Under the pieces are notes generated by a model. The model was given only the letters and a program-made list of their open reading frames with translations. It was not told the origin of the DNA and did not search any database. From Thiobacillus denitrificans (GTDB lineage Bacteria > Pseudomonadota > Gammaproteobacteria > Burkholderiales > Thiobacillaceae), in NCBI GenBank assembly GCA_020723405.1, contig DYIY01000004.1, positions 124,001 to 188,000 of the forward strand: DNA of 64,000 nt. Direction: 5' to 3'. Every line of letters begins with the position of its first letter. Position 1 is the stretch's first letter. Position numbers and translations under genes: made by a program. Of this stretch, positions 40,451 through 49,564 are shown piece after piece.

Positions 40451-41035
40451 ATGGCCAAACTGACCCGCCAGGATCTGTTCACCCTGGAGAAATACGCCGA
40501 GATCCGCAACGAATTCCGCGCCCGGGTCATCGCCCACAAGAAACAGCGCCGGGTGCCCCTGGGGGAACACGCTGCCCTCTACTTCGAAGACGCCCTGACC
40601 ATGCAGTACCAGATCCAGGAAATGCTGCGCATCGAGAAGATCTTCGAGGCCGCCGGCATCCAGGAGGAACTGGACGTCTACAACCCCCTGATCCCCGACG
40701 GCCACAACTGGAAAGCCACCTTCATGGTGGAGTACGCCGACGAACACGACCGCCGGGCCGCCCTGGCCCGCCTGGTGGGCATCGAGCAGGACGTGTGGAT
40801 GCGGGTGGAGGGCTTCGACCCGGTGTTCCCCCTGGCCAACGAAGACCTGGAGCGGAGCACCCCGGACAAGACCGCCTCCGTGCACTTCCTGCGCTTCGAA
40901 TTGACCCCCGGCATGGTGGCTGCCGTGAAGAACGGAGCGGAGATTTCCGCCGGCATCGCCCACGTCCAGTACCAGGCCACCCTGGCGCCCCTGCCCCGGG
41001 CCATCCGCGACGCCCTGGCGGCCGACCTGGCCTGA
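40451..41035 (+). CDS. DUF3501 protein
   Basis: A 194-aa soluble protein that starts MAKLTRQDLFTLEKYAEIRN and continues with VPLGEHAALYFEDALTMQYQ, the DUF3501 signature. No catalytic motif is known. I chose ATG 40451 because it has GTGAGG eight bases upstream and matches the usual family start; ATG 40427, which overlaps the preceding stop (ATGA), would add eight residues. The tight coupling to the Hdr-like gene and nearby rubrerythrin suggests a joint role in redox stress, known only from gene context. Confidence 0.87.
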   Translation: MAKLTRQDLFTLEKYAEIRNEFRARVIAHKKQRRVPLGEHAALYFEDALTMQYQIQEMLRIEKIFEAAGIQEELDVYNPLIPDGHNWKATFMVEYADEHDRRAALARLVGIEQDVWMRVEGFDPVFPLANEDLERSTPDKTASVHFLRFELTPGMVAAVKNGAEISAGIAHVQYQATLAPLPRAIRDALAADLA

Positions 41036-41092
41036 AGGCACAGCGGATTCCTCCCGCCAGGCGCTATCATGGCGCCTGTTCCGGAGAGACCC

Positions 41093-41665
41093 ATGCGCCG
41101 CCTGCACTTCGCCTTCCTGACCCTGGGCCTGGCCCTGTCCCAGCCCGTCCTGCCCGCCACCACCTCCGAAGCCACCGTCTGGGGCAGCAGCTACGGCCTG
41201 GGCAAAGACCTGGACCGGGACTTCGACGAGAACGCCAAACCCTGGCAGGAAATCCAGGCCCAGTTGCCGCCCTATCCCAAGGCGGAAAACCTGGTGCCCT
41301 TCGAGGTCAGTGCCGCCACCGGCAACCGCCATTTCGTCGATTTTCCCTCCGTCACCATCGGCAGTGACGGTGCCGTGCGCTACAGCGTGGTGGTGCGCAG
41401 CCCCGCCGGGGCAGAGACGGTGAGCTTCGAGGGCATGCGCTGCGACAGCGGCGAGCGCAAGCTGTACGCCTTCGGCCGCAGCGACGGCAAGGGCGGCGGC
41501 GAATGGTCGCGCAACCGCTACGCCAAGTGGGACATCATCAAGGACCGGCAGCAGACCAGCTACCACCGGGAACTGTTCTACCACTACTTCTGCACCGTGG
41601 ACGGCAAGGGCGACCTGAAGCGGATCCAGCATTTCCTCAAGACCGGCGGCCTTTACAACCGCTGA
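41093..41665 (+). CDS. CNP1-like exported protein
   Basis: A 190-aa protein with a signal peptide (RRLHFAFLTLGLALSQPVLP) followed by a CNP1-like domain: PPYPKAENLVPFEVSAATGN, VDFPSVTIGSDGAVRYSVVV, FEGMRCDSGERKLYAFGRSD and KWDIIKDRQQTSYHRELF. The family is named after a neisserial cryptic protein and has no assigned function; periplasmic or lipid-associated location is expected. The ATG at 41093 has GGAGAG upstream. The gene ends 65 bp before the cobalamin riboswitch. Confidence 0.88.
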   Translation: MRRLHFAFLTLGLALSQPVLPATTSEATVWGSSYGLGKDLDRDFDENAKPWQEIQAQLPPYPKAENLVPFEVSAATGNRHFVDFPSVTIGSDGAVRYSVVVRSPAGAETVSFEGMRCDSGERKLYAFGRSDGKGGGEWSRNRYAKWDIIKDRQQTSYHRELFYHYFCTVDGKGDLKRIQHFLKTGGLYNR

Positions 41666-41676
41666 TCCCCCGGAAG

Positions 41677-41703
41677 CAATACCTCCAATTTCCGGTGGTA
41701 TTG
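41677..41703 (+). terminator. Hairpin after the CNP1-like gene
   Basis: CAATACC ... GGTATTG forms a 7-bp stem, extended by a further CC/GG pair after one mismatch. It is not followed by a T-run, so it may be a Rho-dependent or stabilising 3' structure rather than a classic terminator. Confidence 0.4.
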
Positions 41704-41729
41704 AAGACGCCGCCGTCATAAAATTCTTC

Positions 41730-41900
41730 CCGCTTCAGGTGCCCACCTCGGTGGGTGAAACGGGAAACAGGTGCGGCGTCCACGCCCAAGCCTGTGCTGC
41801 CCCCGCAACGGTAAGCGCCCAACGGGTGTTCATCCAGCCACTGTCCCCCGGGACGGGAAGGCGAACCCCCTCATGCGCGAGCCCGGAGACCGGCCTGGAG
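41730..41900 (+). ncRNA. Cobalamin riboswitch
   Basis: The conserved parts appear in order: CAGGTGCCC at the 5' end, GGTGGGTGAAACGGGAA, GCTGCCCCCGCAACGGTAAG, then CCACTG, GGGAAGGCG, GCGAGCCCGGAGACCGGCC (B12 box) and the closing CCTG that pairs with CAGG. Downstream, GTGGCG (41917-41922) and CGCCAC (41935-41940) can form a hairpin that may belong to the expression platform. Binding of adenosylcobalamin should shut down the btuB-btuM-cobUTCS operon that follows. Confidence 0.95.
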
Positions 41901-42022
41901 AGGACGCGGACCGCGGGTGGCGGGCTCGGCGGGTCGCCACTTCCGCCCTGACCTTGTTGCACCCCGGCCGCGATTGCGGTTTTCCCTGCGGGGACGCTGG
42001 GAACGAATAAGGTCCAACCATC

Positions 42023-43855
42023 ATGCAACGCACTTACCTGGCCATCGCCCTGGCCAGCCTGCCCCTGACGCCGGCCCTGGCCCAGGACATTCCCACCCTG
42101 GACGAGATCGTGGTCACCGCCACCCGCACCGCCCAGACCGCCGACGAAACCCTGGCCTCCGTGACGGTCGTCGGCCGCCGCCAACTGGACCAGGCCACCA
42201 GCCTGGACGAAGCCCTGGCCACCGTGCCCGGCCTGGACCTGAGCCGCAACGGCGGCTACGGCAAAAGCACCAGCGTGTTCATGCGGGGCGCCAATGCCGG
42301 CCACGTGCTGGTGCTGGTGGACGGGGTGCGCGCCGCTTCGGCCACCCTGGGCACCTTCGCCTTCGAACACCTGCGACCGGAACAGGTGGAGCGCATCGAG
42401 ATCGTCCGGGGTCCCCGGGCCGCCCTGTATGGTTCGGAAGCCGTGGGCGGCGTCATTCAGATCTTCACCCGGCAGGCCAAAGGCCCCTACATCGAAGCCG
42501 GCCTGGGCGGCCACGACACCCGCTCCCTCAGTGTCGGCATCGGCGGTGGCGACGCCTGGCGCTACAGCCTGGAAGCGGGCCGACTGACCAGCGAAGGCAT
42601 TCCCTCCTTTGCCGTGCTGAACAGCGATCACGGCTACCAGAACAACCACCTGGCCGCCCGCCTGAGCGGCCCCCTGGCACCTGGCCTGCGCCTGGAGGCC
42701 GACTTCAGCCAGGCCCAGGGCCACAGCGAACAGGACCCGGCGGTGGGCAACGAGGACTTCCGCAACCGGGTGGCCAGCCTGCGCCTCAACCACGACATCT
42801 CCGACGCCTGGACCCAGCGCCTGACCCTGGGCCACGCCCTGGACGACTACACCACCCACAGCCCGTTCCTGCCCGCCAGCATCGTCACCCGCCGCACCAG
42901 CCTGGCCTGGCAGCACGACCTGAACCTGACCCCGGCGGGACTCACCACCCTGGGCCTGGATGCCTGGCGGGACCAGGCCGACAAGGACGGCAGCGGCGAC
43001 ATCCATGCCAGCCTGGACACCTGGGCCGTGTACGCCCAGCAGCAATGGCGGGGACTGGGCTCGGACTGGAGCGCGGCCCTGCGCCGGGACCACCATGAGA
43101 ACTACGGCGACAAGACCACCGGCAGCCTGGCCTGGGGCCGGGATCTGACCGCCGCCACCCGGCTCACCGCTGCCTGGGGCACGGCCGTCAAGGCCCCCAC
43201 GGTCAACGACCTGTTCTGGCCCTACAGCAGCGATCTGTTCCTGGGCACCACCTACATCACCGTGGGCAACCCCAACCTCAAGCCGGAATCCTCCAACAGC
43301 CTGGAACTGGGCCTGCGCCACAAGCTGGGTGACATCCTGGTGTTGAACGCCAATGCCTACCGTACCCGGGTCACGGACCTCATCGAGTGGCAGGGCACCG
43401 CGACCGGCCTGAACGAATTCACCTACACCCCGACCAACGTCAGCAAGGCCGACATCAAGGGTCTGGAACTGGGGGCCAGCGGCCGCCTGGAACAGTGGCG
43501 CCTGGCCGCCGCCCTCACCTTTCTGGACGCGGAGAACACGGGCACCGGCGAACAACTGGACCGGCGGCCCAAGCGCAAGCTCACCGTCACCGTGGGCCAT
43601 CCCCTGGGCAAGGGCGACATCCAGGCCGAATGGATTGCCGCCTCGGCCCGCAACGACCTCAACGCCGCCACCCGTCTGGCCGGCTACGGCATCGTCAACC
43701 TGGCCTGGAAACACCCCTTGCCCGGCGATCTGGAAGTCCAGGCCCGGCTGGAAAACCTCTTCGACCGGCATTACGTGCTTGCATCCAGCTTTTCAGGCGA
43801 TTACAACACGTTCGGTAGAAGCCTCTTCGTGACCCTCCGTTACCAACCCCGCTGA
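42023..43855 (+). CDS. btuB: TonB-dependent cobalamin/cobinamide receptor
   Basis: A 610-aa outer-membrane receptor. After a signal peptide (to about residue 20) come the TonB box DEIVVTATR, a plug domain (SVFMRGANAGHVLVLVDGV, EIVRGPRAALYGSEAVGG) and a 22-stranded barrel ending RSLFVTLRYQPR. The final residue is Arg rather than the more usual aromatic. Length and motifs fit BtuB. The cobalamin riboswitch directly upstream and the B12 genes downstream support B12 uptake. No btuF or btuCD lies here; the next gene probably encodes the inner-membrane step. Confidence 0.94.
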   Translation: MQRTYLAIALASLPLTPALAQDIPTLDEIVVTATRTAQTADETLASVTVVGRRQLDQATSLDEALATVPGLDLSRNGGYGKSTSVFMRGANAGHVLVLVDGVRAASATLGTFAFEHLRPEQVERIEIVRGPRAALYGSEAVGGVIQIFTRQAKGPYIEAGLGGHDTRSLSVGIGGGDAWRYSLEAGRLTSEGIPSFAVLNSDHGYQNNHLAARLSGPLAPGLRLEADFSQAQGHSEQDPAVGNEDFRNRVASLRLNHDISDAWTQRLTLGHALDDYTTHSPFLPASIVTRRTSLAWQHDLNLTPAGLTTLGLDAWRDQADKDGSGDIHASLDTWAVYAQQQWRGLGSDWSAALRRDHHENYGDKTTGSLAWGRDLTAATRLTAAWGTAVKAPTVNDLFWPYSSDLFLGTTYITVGNPNLKPESSNSLELGLRHKLGDILVLNANAYRTRVTDLIEWQGTATGLNEFTYTPTNVSKADIKGLELGASGRLEQWRLAAALTFLDAENTGTGEQLDRRPKRKLTVTVGHPLGKGDIQAEWIAASARNDLNAATRLAGYGIVNLAWKHPLPGDLEVQARLENLFDRHYVLASSFSGDYNTFGRSLFVTLRYQPR

Positions 43856-43878
43856 AGCGCTCCAAGGAGACGATTGCC

Positions 43879-44454
43879 ATGTCCCTCGCCCAACCCCGCA
43901 CCCAGGCCCTCATCGGCCTCAGCCTGGCCGCCGTCATGGCCGCCACCCGTTTCCACCATTTCGGCGACACCCTGCACCTGCCCGATGCCTCCTGGGCCCT
44001 GTTCTTCCTGGCCGGCTTCTACCTGAGCCCGGCCTGGCTGCTGGGCCTCATGGCGGAAGCGGTGGCCATCGACGCCGCCGCCGTGGGCCTCATGGGCGTC
44101 TCCGCCTACTGCCTGACCCCGGCCTACGCCGCCCTGCAACTGGCCCATCTGGGTCTGTGGACCGGCGGCCGTCTGTCCCGGCGGATGAACGGTGAAGGCA
44201 GCGGCCTGGTGGCCCTGGCCAGCGTGGCCGCAGTCACCATCATTGGCGCCTTCCTGGTCTCCAATGGCGCCTTCTACTGGTTCGGCGGCCGGGTGGCCGA
44301 CACCAACTGGCTCCAGTTCGCCCACACCTTCGTGGACTACGGCCCCGCCTTCCTGGCCAGCACCCTGTCCTATCTTGCGGTGGCCGCTTTGGCCCACGGC
44401 CTGGCCGTGCATCTGACGGGCAGCCGCCCCACCCGCCTGGGCGACGCCACCTGA
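43879..44454 (+). CDS. btuM: Predicted B12 permease BtuM (solitary ECF S-component type)
   Basis: A 191-aa inner-membrane protein with about six helices. The N-terminal part has AATRFHHFGDTLHLPDASWA and LFFLAGFYL. A single cysteine at residue 78 lies in VSAYCLTPAYAALQLAHLG. From published work on Thiobacillus denitrificans BtuM, a conserved cysteine in this region (Cys80 there) coordinates the cobalt and allows decyanation, and no ECF ATPase module is needed. The gene lies 24 bp after btuB under the same riboswitch. No sequence search was possible; the call rests on length, topology, the Cys and context. Confidence 0.8.
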   Translation: MSLAQPRTQALIGLSLAAVMAATRFHHFGDTLHLPDASWALFFLAGFYLSPAWLLGLMAEAVAIDAAAVGLMGVSAYCLTPAYAALQLAHLGLWTGGRLSRRMNGEGSGLVALASVAAVTIIGAFLVSNGAFYWFGGRVADTNWLQFAHTFVDYGPAFLASTLSYLAVAALAHGLAVHLTGSRPTRLGDAT

Positions 44455-44498
44455 GCTGAGCCGGGCCGCCGTCCCGGCGGCCCTATCGTTTCCCCGAC

Positions 44499-45014
44499 AT
44501 GGTCACCCTGATCCTGGGCGGTGCCCGCTCCGGCAAGAGCCGTCTTGCCCAGGATCTGGCCGGGCGCTCCGGTCTGGCGGTCAGCGTGGTGGCCACGGCC
44601 CGGGCCGGCGATGGAGAGATGGCCGAACGCATCGCCCGGCACCAGGCAGAACGGCCCAGCCACTGGCAAACCCTGGAAGAACCCCTGGCCCTGGCCGACA
44701 GCCTGCTCGGCCAGTCCACCCCGGATCGCCTGGTGCTGGTGGATTGCCTGACCCTGTGGCTGCTCAATCTGCTGGAAGCCGGAGAAGCCGTTTTCGCCGA
44801 ACAACGCCAGGCCCTGCTGGAAACGCTTCCCAGGCTGGGGGGCCCGGTCCTGCTGGTGGCCAATGAAGTGGGCCTGGGGGTGATCCCCATGGGCGAACTG
44901 AGCCGCCGCTTTGTGGACGAAGCCGGCCGCCTCAACCAGGACCTGGCCCGACTGGCCGGACGGGTCGTGTTCGTGGCTGCCGGCTTGCCCCTCACCCTGA
45001 AGGACACGTCATGA
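44499..45014 (+). CDS. cobU: Adenosylcobinamide kinase / adenosylcobinamide-phosphate guanylyltransferase
   Basis: A 171-aa bifunctional enzyme that activates adenosylcobinamide to AdoCbi-GDP. Seen: P-loop [19 protein letters not shown] at residues 4-22, [19 protein letters not shown] with the catalytic His region, [15 protein letters not shown] and [20 protein letters not shown], all canonical for CobU/CobP. The ATG at 44499 is 44 bp after btuM. The last four bases overlap the cobT start (ATGA). Confidence 0.96.
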   Translation: MVTLILGGARSGKSRLAQDLAGRSGLAVSVVATARAGDGEMAERIARHQAERPSHWQTLEEPLALADSLLGQSTPDRLVLVDCLTLWLLNLLEAGEAVFAEQRQALLETLPRLGGPVLLVANEVGLGVIPMGELSRRFVDEAGRLNQDLARLAGRVVFVAAGLPLTLKDTS

Positions 45015-46075
45015 CCCCCTGGTGGCAAGCCCCCTGCAAAACCCCCGACGGTGAGGCACGCACCGCCGCCCTGGCCCGTCAGGCCCAACTCACCAAGCCC
45101 CCGGGCAGCCTGGGCCGACTGGAGGCCCTGGCCGTGGAACTGGCGGCCCTGGGGGGACGGGGCCCGGAACGGCCCTGGATCACGGTCTTCGCCGGCGACC
45201 ACGGGGTGGTGGCGGAAGGGGTGGCCGCCTATCCCCAGGCGGTCACCCGCCTGATGCTGGCCAACTTCGTGGCCGGGGGGGCAGCCGTATCGGTGCTGGC
45301 CCGGCAGATCGGCGCCCGGCTGGAAGTGGTGGACGCGGGCACCCTGGCCGGGGCAGCCCTGCCCGGGGTGATCGCCGACCGGGCCGGGGACGGCACCGCC
45401 AACCTGGCCCGCCAGGCCGCCATGACGTCCTTCCAGTTGGAAAACGCCCTGGCGGCAGGCCGCCGGGCGGCGGAGCGGGCGCTCACCTACGGGGCAGGCC
45501 TGTTCATCGGCGGTGAGATGGGCATCGGCAACAGCACGGTGGCAGCCGCCCTGGGCTGCGCCTTGCTGGGCCTGCCCGGGGAGGCCCTGGCCGGCCCCGG
45601 GACGGGATTGAATGCGGCGGGGGTGGAAAAGAAGGCAGGAGTGATCGATGGGGCACTGGCCCTGCATGGCTTGTCGGCTGAGCAGGGCCGCCAGCTTGTT
45701 CCATCCCCCTCCGCCCACGCCCTCTTCGTGCTGCAACACGTCGGTGGTTTCGAGCTTGCCGGGTTGGCGGGTGCTTACGTCGCCTGTGCCCAGGCCGGGG
45801 TGCCGGTGCTGGTGGACGGTTTCATCAGTACCGCCTCGGCCCTGGCCGCCTGCCGCCTGAACCCGGGCGCCCGGCCCTGGCTGCTGTTCGCCCACCGCTC
45901 CGCCGAGCCGGGTCACCGCCGTCTGCTGGAGGCCCTGGCGGCCCAGCCCCTGCTGGACCTGGACCTGCGCCTGGGGGAAGGCAGCGGCGCCGCGGCAGCC
46001 TATCCCTTGCTGGCCATGGCCTGGGCCCTGCACCGGGACATGGCCACCTTCGCTGCGGCTGGCATCGATGCCTGA
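45011..46075 (+). CDS. cobT: Nicotinate-nucleotide--dimethylbenzimidazole phosphoribosyltransferase
   Basis: A 354-aa enzyme that makes alpha-ribazole phosphate, the lower ligand precursor. Seen: [18 protein letters not shown] near the N-terminus, [20 protein letters not shown], and [15 protein letters not shown], whose Glu region is linked to catalysis, then [14 protein letters not shown]. It overlaps cobU by 4 nt and cobC by 8 nt. Length is normal (about 350). The DMB ligand itself must come from elsewhere; bluB is not in this window. Confidence 0.96.
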   Translation: MTPWWQAPCKTPDGEARTAALARQAQLTKPPGSLGRLEALAVELAALGGRGPERPWITVFAGDHGVVAEGVAAYPQAVTRLMLANFVAGGAAVSVLARQIGARLEVVDAGTLAGAALPGVIADRAGDGTANLARQAAMTSFQLENALAAGRRAAERALTYGAGLFIGGEMGIGNSTVAAALGCALLGLPGEALAGPGTGLNAAGVEKKAGVIDGALALHGLSAEQGRQLVPSPSAHALFVLQHVGGFELAGLAGAYVACAQAGVPVLVDGFISTASALAACRLNPGARPWLLFAHRSAEPGHRRLLEALAAQPLLDLDLRLGEGSGAAAAYPLLAMAWALHRDMATFAAAGIDA

Positions 46076-46670
46076 GCCCACCCTGGTCACGGTGTTGCGC
46101 CACGGGGCGGTCTTTGGACCGGCCCAGGTGTATCGGGGCCGCACTGACGCGCCCCTGAGCCCGGCGGGCCGGGCGGCCATGACCGCCCGGCTTCCCTGTC
46201 TGGCTGTGCCGCCCTTCACCCAGATCGCCACTTCGCCCCGCAGCCGCTGCCGGGACTTCGCCGCTGGGCTGGCCGACCAACTGGGCCAGCCCCTGACGGT
46301 ACTGGAAGCCATGGCGGAGATGGACTTCGGCGCCTGGGAAGGCCTCTCACCCGCCCAGGCGCAAGCCCGGGATCCATCGTCCCATGCCGCGTTCCGCCAG
46401 GGCCGGGGCGGAGCGCCCGGCGGCGAGACCCTGGCAGATTTCCGCGCCCGGGTGGCAGCGGGCTGGTCCCGGTGGCTGGTGCAAGCCGACGGGGGCCACC
46501 GCCTGCTGGTCACCCACGGCGGCGTCATGCGCGCCCTGCTCATGGATTTGGGCGCCCTGGATCCGGCCAGGCCCTTCGCCGTGGCTCTGCCGGAAACGGC
46601 CCATTTCCGCGTCTCGCTGCTGGCCGGTTGGCCGCCGGTGCTGTTGAGCCTCAACCCATGCACGGCCTGA
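46068..46670 (+). CDS. cobC: Alpha-ribazole phosphatase (histidine phosphatase family)
   Basis: A 200-aa phosphoglycerate-mutase-like phosphatase. Catalytic elements: VLRHGAVFG (RHG, His near residue 11), [17 protein letters not shown], the Glu in EMDFGAWEG and [16 protein letters not shown] with the second His. In most relatives the first motif reads RHGET; here it is RHGAV. The gene overlaps cobT by 8 nt and cobS by 13 nt, so this is one translationally coupled unit. Assignment to CobC rather than a generic phosphatase comes from the operon. Confidence 0.92.
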   Translation: MPEPTLVTVLRHGAVFGPAQVYRGRTDAPLSPAGRAAMTARLPCLAVPPFTQIATSPRSRCRDFAAGLADQLGQPLTVLEAMAEMDFGAWEGLSPAQAQARDPSSHAAFRQGRGGAPGGETLADFRARVAAGWSRWLVQADGGHRLLVTHGGVMRALLMDLGALDPARPFAVALPETAHFRVSLLAGWPPVLLSLNPCTA

Positions 46671-47407
46671 TTCTCGCGCTCCAGTTCCTCACCCGCCTGC
46701 CCACGCCCCGATTGGCCGTGGTATCCCCAGCCCACATGGCGGGCTGTGTGGTGTGGTTTCCCCTGGTGGGCCTTCTGATCGGAGCTCTGGTGGCCGCCTC
46801 GGCCTGGTTGGGGGCACAGGAGGATCCCTGGTTGGGGGCCCTGCTCGGCCTGGTGGCCTGGGTGGGCCTGACCGGCGCCCTGCACCTGGATGGCCTGGCA
46901 GATCTGGCCGACGCCTTGGGGGCTGCCCACCGCCTGGCCGACCCCACGGCCCGGCGGGAACGGCTGCTCCAGGTGCTGGCTGATCCCCACCTGGGGGTGT
47001 TCGGGGGGGTGGCCCTGGTTCTGCAACTCCTGGCCAAGCTCGTGCTGATCATGCTGGCTGTGCAAGTGGGCGCTTACCTTGCCCTGCTGCTGGCTCCGGC
47101 CTGGAGCCGTTGGGGAGTGCTGCTCTGGTCCCGGCTTCCTCCCCTCAAACCCGGGCTGGGAGAACGCTTTGCCTGGCGCTCCGGCAACCTTGCCATCGTC
47201 TTCTGGGCCCTGGCCCTGGCCCTGGCGGGCTTCCTTCAGCCGATGCTGGCTCTGGGCTTCGTCTGGACTCCGGCCTGGCGGTACTGGCTGCTGCGACGGC
47301 TGGGTGGCATGACCGGGGACGCCCTGGGGGCCGGCGTGGAATGGGGGGAAAGTGTCCTGCTGTTGGCCTGGCTGCTGATCTGGCCCGGTCCCTCAGGTCT
47401 GTTCTGA
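46658..47407 (+). CDS. cobS: Adenosylcobinamide-GDP ribazoletransferase (cobalamin synthase)
   Basis: A 249-aa inner-membrane enzyme that joins AdoCbi-GDP and alpha-ribazole to give cobalamin. Seen: ALQFLTRLPTP at the start, the metal-binding HLDGLADLADALGA near residue 80, DPHLGVFGGVALVLQLLAKL, and GGMTGDALGAGVEWGESVLL near the end. ATG 46658 matches the family N-terminus and lies within the end of cobC. Its 3' end overlaps the convergent diguanylate cyclase gene by 15 bp. It closes the riboswitch-controlled operon. Confidence 0.96.
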   Translation: MHGLILALQFLTRLPTPRLAVVSPAHMAGCVVWFPLVGLLIGALVAASAWLGAQEDPWLGALLGLVAWVGLTGALHLDGLADLADALGAAHRLADPTARRERLLQVLADPHLGVFGGVALVLQLLAKLVLIMLAVQVGAYLALLLAPAWSRWGVLLWSRLPPLKPGLGERFAWRSGNLAIVFWALALALAGFLQPMLALGFVWTPAWRYWLLRRLGGMTGDALGAGVEWGESVLLLAWLLIWPGPSGLF

Positions 47408-48619
47408 GGCGTTATTGCGGGCCGCCTTGCGTTCCCGCTTGATCCGGTACATGGCACTGTCGGCGGCGTGGAGCAGTCCCTCCAGGTCACTGGCATCCCG
47501 GGGATAGAGGGCATAGCCGACGCTGCAATGGGGCAGCAGGGTCATGCCCTGGAAGCCCAGGGGCTGGGTCACTTCCTCCTCCAGTTTGTGCTTGAAGCTG
47601 GTGCAGAATTCCGCGCTCTCCAGGCCGGAGAGGATCAGGGCGAATTCGTCGCCCCCCAGCCGGGCCACCGTGTCGGAAACCCGGGTGCAGGCCTTGAGTC
47701 GGCTGGCCACCGCCTTGAGGATGGCGTCCCCGGCGGCGTGGCCGTGGGTGTCGTTGGCCAGTTTGAAATCATCCAGATCCACATAGAGCACCCCCATCTG
47801 GAAGTTCTCCTGGCTGGCATGGGCCAGGCCCTCCTGCAGGCGGCGGTAGAACAGGGCCCGGTTGGCCAGGCCGGTGAGGGGATCGTGGGTGGCCTCATGT
47901 TCCAACTGGTCGCCGGCAATCTCCAGGGCCTTCATCTGGTCGCCGATGGTCCGGGCGTGGCGGGTCTGGAGGCGGTTGGACTTGAGGGCGATGAGGGTGG
48001 CCAGCAACAGCAGGGCCACCCCCAGTCCCAGGTGCAGGGCGATGGCCTGGTCGGTGGCCTGGCGGGTGGATTCCAGGGCGGCGCGGATGCCGTCCCGCTC
48101 GTAGCGGCGCAGCTCCTCCACCACTTCCGTGTAGCCCACGTTGAAGGGACGCAGTTCCATGGACAGGCGGTCCCGGGCTTCCTCCAGGCGCTCCCGGGCG
48201 GCCAGATCGCTGATCTCCTCGTGCAGCACGATGATGCGTTCCACCAGTTTGTCCTGGCGGGCCAGATTGTCCATTTCGAAGCGGTCCAGCGGCAGGAGCT
48301 TCAGGTCGTTGCGTGCCTTGCCGACCTGGTAGCCCCATTTGATGTAGAGCTGGAAGTGGCCGTCCCGTTCGAAGGAATCCCGGGTGAGGGTCTGGTAGAC
48401 CAGGGTGTTGTGCCGGTTGTAGGAGGCTTCCAGCAGGTCCGTGGCCAGTTGGATCTTGCGGTTGCGCAGGTCCACGATGTCGCCCATGCGGGACGCCAGG
48501 TCGCGGAACTGCCAGATCGCGTGGCCCACCAGGCCGGCCATCAGGACGATGAGCAATAGAAAACCCACGACCAGATATCGGCCGAGCTGGCTGGAACTTG
48601 TTGTTGTTTCTTTTTTCAT
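47393..48619 (-). CDS. Membrane-bound diguanylate cyclase with product-inhibition site
   Basis: A 408-aa protein. A membrane helix (VVGFLLLIVLMAGLVGHAIW, about residues 18-37) and a second one (LGLGVALLLLATLIALKSN, near 195-215) enclose a periplasmic helical sensor region of about 155 residues. The GGDEF domain follows: DPLTGLANRALFYRRL, VLYVDLDDFKLANDTHGHAA and the intact active site RLGGDEFAL. RVSD lies five residues before GGDEF, i.e. the RxxD inhibitory site is present, so c-di-GMP feedback is expected. No EAL domain. ATG 48619 has GGAGA four bases upstream. Confidence 0.93.
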   Translation of the reverse strand: MKKETTTSSSQLGRYLVVGFLLLIVLMAGLVGHAIWQFRDLASRMGDIVDLRNRKIQLATDLLEASYNRHNTLVYQTLTRDSFERDGHFQLYIKWGYQVGKARNDLKLLPLDRFEMDNLARQDKLVERIIVLHEEISDLAARERLEEARDRLSMELRPFNVGYTEVVEELRRYERDGIRAALESTRQATDQAIALHLGLGVALLLLATLIALKSNRLQTRHARTIGDQMKALEIAGDQLEHEATHDPLTGLANRALFYRRLQEGLAHASQENFQMGVLYVDLDDFKLANDTHGHAAGDAILKAVASRLKACTRVSDTVARLGGDEFALILSGLESAEFCTSFKHKLEEEVTQPLGFQGMTLLPHCSVGYALYPRDASDLEGLLHAADSAMYRIKRERKAARNNASEQT

Positions 48620-48764
48620 GGGGTCTCCGATCCGGCGCACAGGATAATCAGGATCAAGGCCGCTTGCAAGACCTTACGATCCGCAATTCCCACCGTCTGT
48701 CCCCTGGGGCTGCGGCGCGTAGAATCGGCATCCCTGTCCGCATTCCAGGCCGAGGCCTACTGCC

Positions 48765-49547
48765 ATGTCATCCCCCCCCATATTCCAGGCCGTCGTACCC
48801 GCCCGCCACGCCTCCACCCGCCTGCCCGGCAAGCCCCTGGCGGACATCGGCGGCAAACCCATGGTGGTCCGGGTGCTGGAACGGGCGGCGGCCAGCGGGG
48901 CGGCCGGGGTGTGGGCGGCCACCGACCATCCGGAGGTGGAGGCCGCCGTGCAGGCGGCAGGATTCCGAGCGGTGCTGACCAGCCCCGACTGCCCCTCCGG
49001 CACCGACCGGCTGGCCGAGGTAGCGGTCCGCCAAGGCTGGTCCGACGCCACGGTGGTGGTCAACGTGCAGGGCGACGAGCCCCTCATCGATCCGGCCCTG
49101 ATCCGCGCCACCGCCCAGGCCCTGTTCGACCATCCGGCCGCCAGCATGGCCACGGTGAGCCATCCCATCCACGACCCGGCGGAGGTGTTCAACCCCAACG
49201 TGGTGAAGGTGGTCACCGACCAGGCGGGCTATGCCCTGTACTTCTCCCGGGCCCCCATCCCTTGGGCACGGGACGCCTGGGCAGGCGGCACGGCCGGGGC
49301 AGGCCTGCCCCCCGGCATGCCGGTGCTGCGCCACATCGGCCTGTATGCCTACCGGGTGGGCTTCCTCAAGGCCTATCCCGGCCTCTCCCGGCCGGCCCTG
49401 GAAAGCCTGGAATCCCTGGAACAATTGCGCGCCCTGTGGCATGGCCACCGCATCGTGGTGGTGAACACCGACCAGGCCATCCCGCCCGGCGTGGACACGC
49501 CGGAGGATCTGGAAAAAGTGCGCCGCCTGTTCGCCCGGCCTGACTGA
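48765..49547 (+). CDS. kdsB: 3-deoxy-manno-octulosonate cytidylyltransferase
   Basis: A 260-aa cytoplasmic enzyme that activates Kdo as CMP-Kdo for lipopolysaccharide core synthesis. Seen: [20 protein letters not shown] near the N-terminus, [32 protein letters not shown] and [20 protein letters not shown], all typical. The ATG at 48765 has no strong ribosome site. The gene does not sit with the usual lpxK/ycaR partners; it is followed 17 bp later by a sensor kinase. Confidence 0.96.
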   Translation: MSSPPIFQAVVPARHASTRLPGKPLADIGGKPMVVRVLERAAASGAAGVWAATDHPEVEAAVQAAGFRAVLTSPDCPSGTDRLAEVAVRQGWSDATVVVNVQGDEPLIDPALIRATAQALFDHPAASMATVSHPIHDPAEVFNPNVVKVVTDQAGYALYFSRAPIPWARDAWAGGTAGAGLPPGMPVLRHIGLYAYRVGFLKAYPGLSRPALESLESLEQLRALWHGHRIVVVNTDQAIPPGVDTPEDLEKVRRLFARPD

Positions 49548-49564
49548 ACAGGCCACCCAGGCCC

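Noticed and set aside
41060-41076. GGCGC-TATCATG-GCGCC palindrome before the CNP1-like gene as operator
   Set aside because: Very short, GC-only arms are frequent in this composition, and there is no further support.
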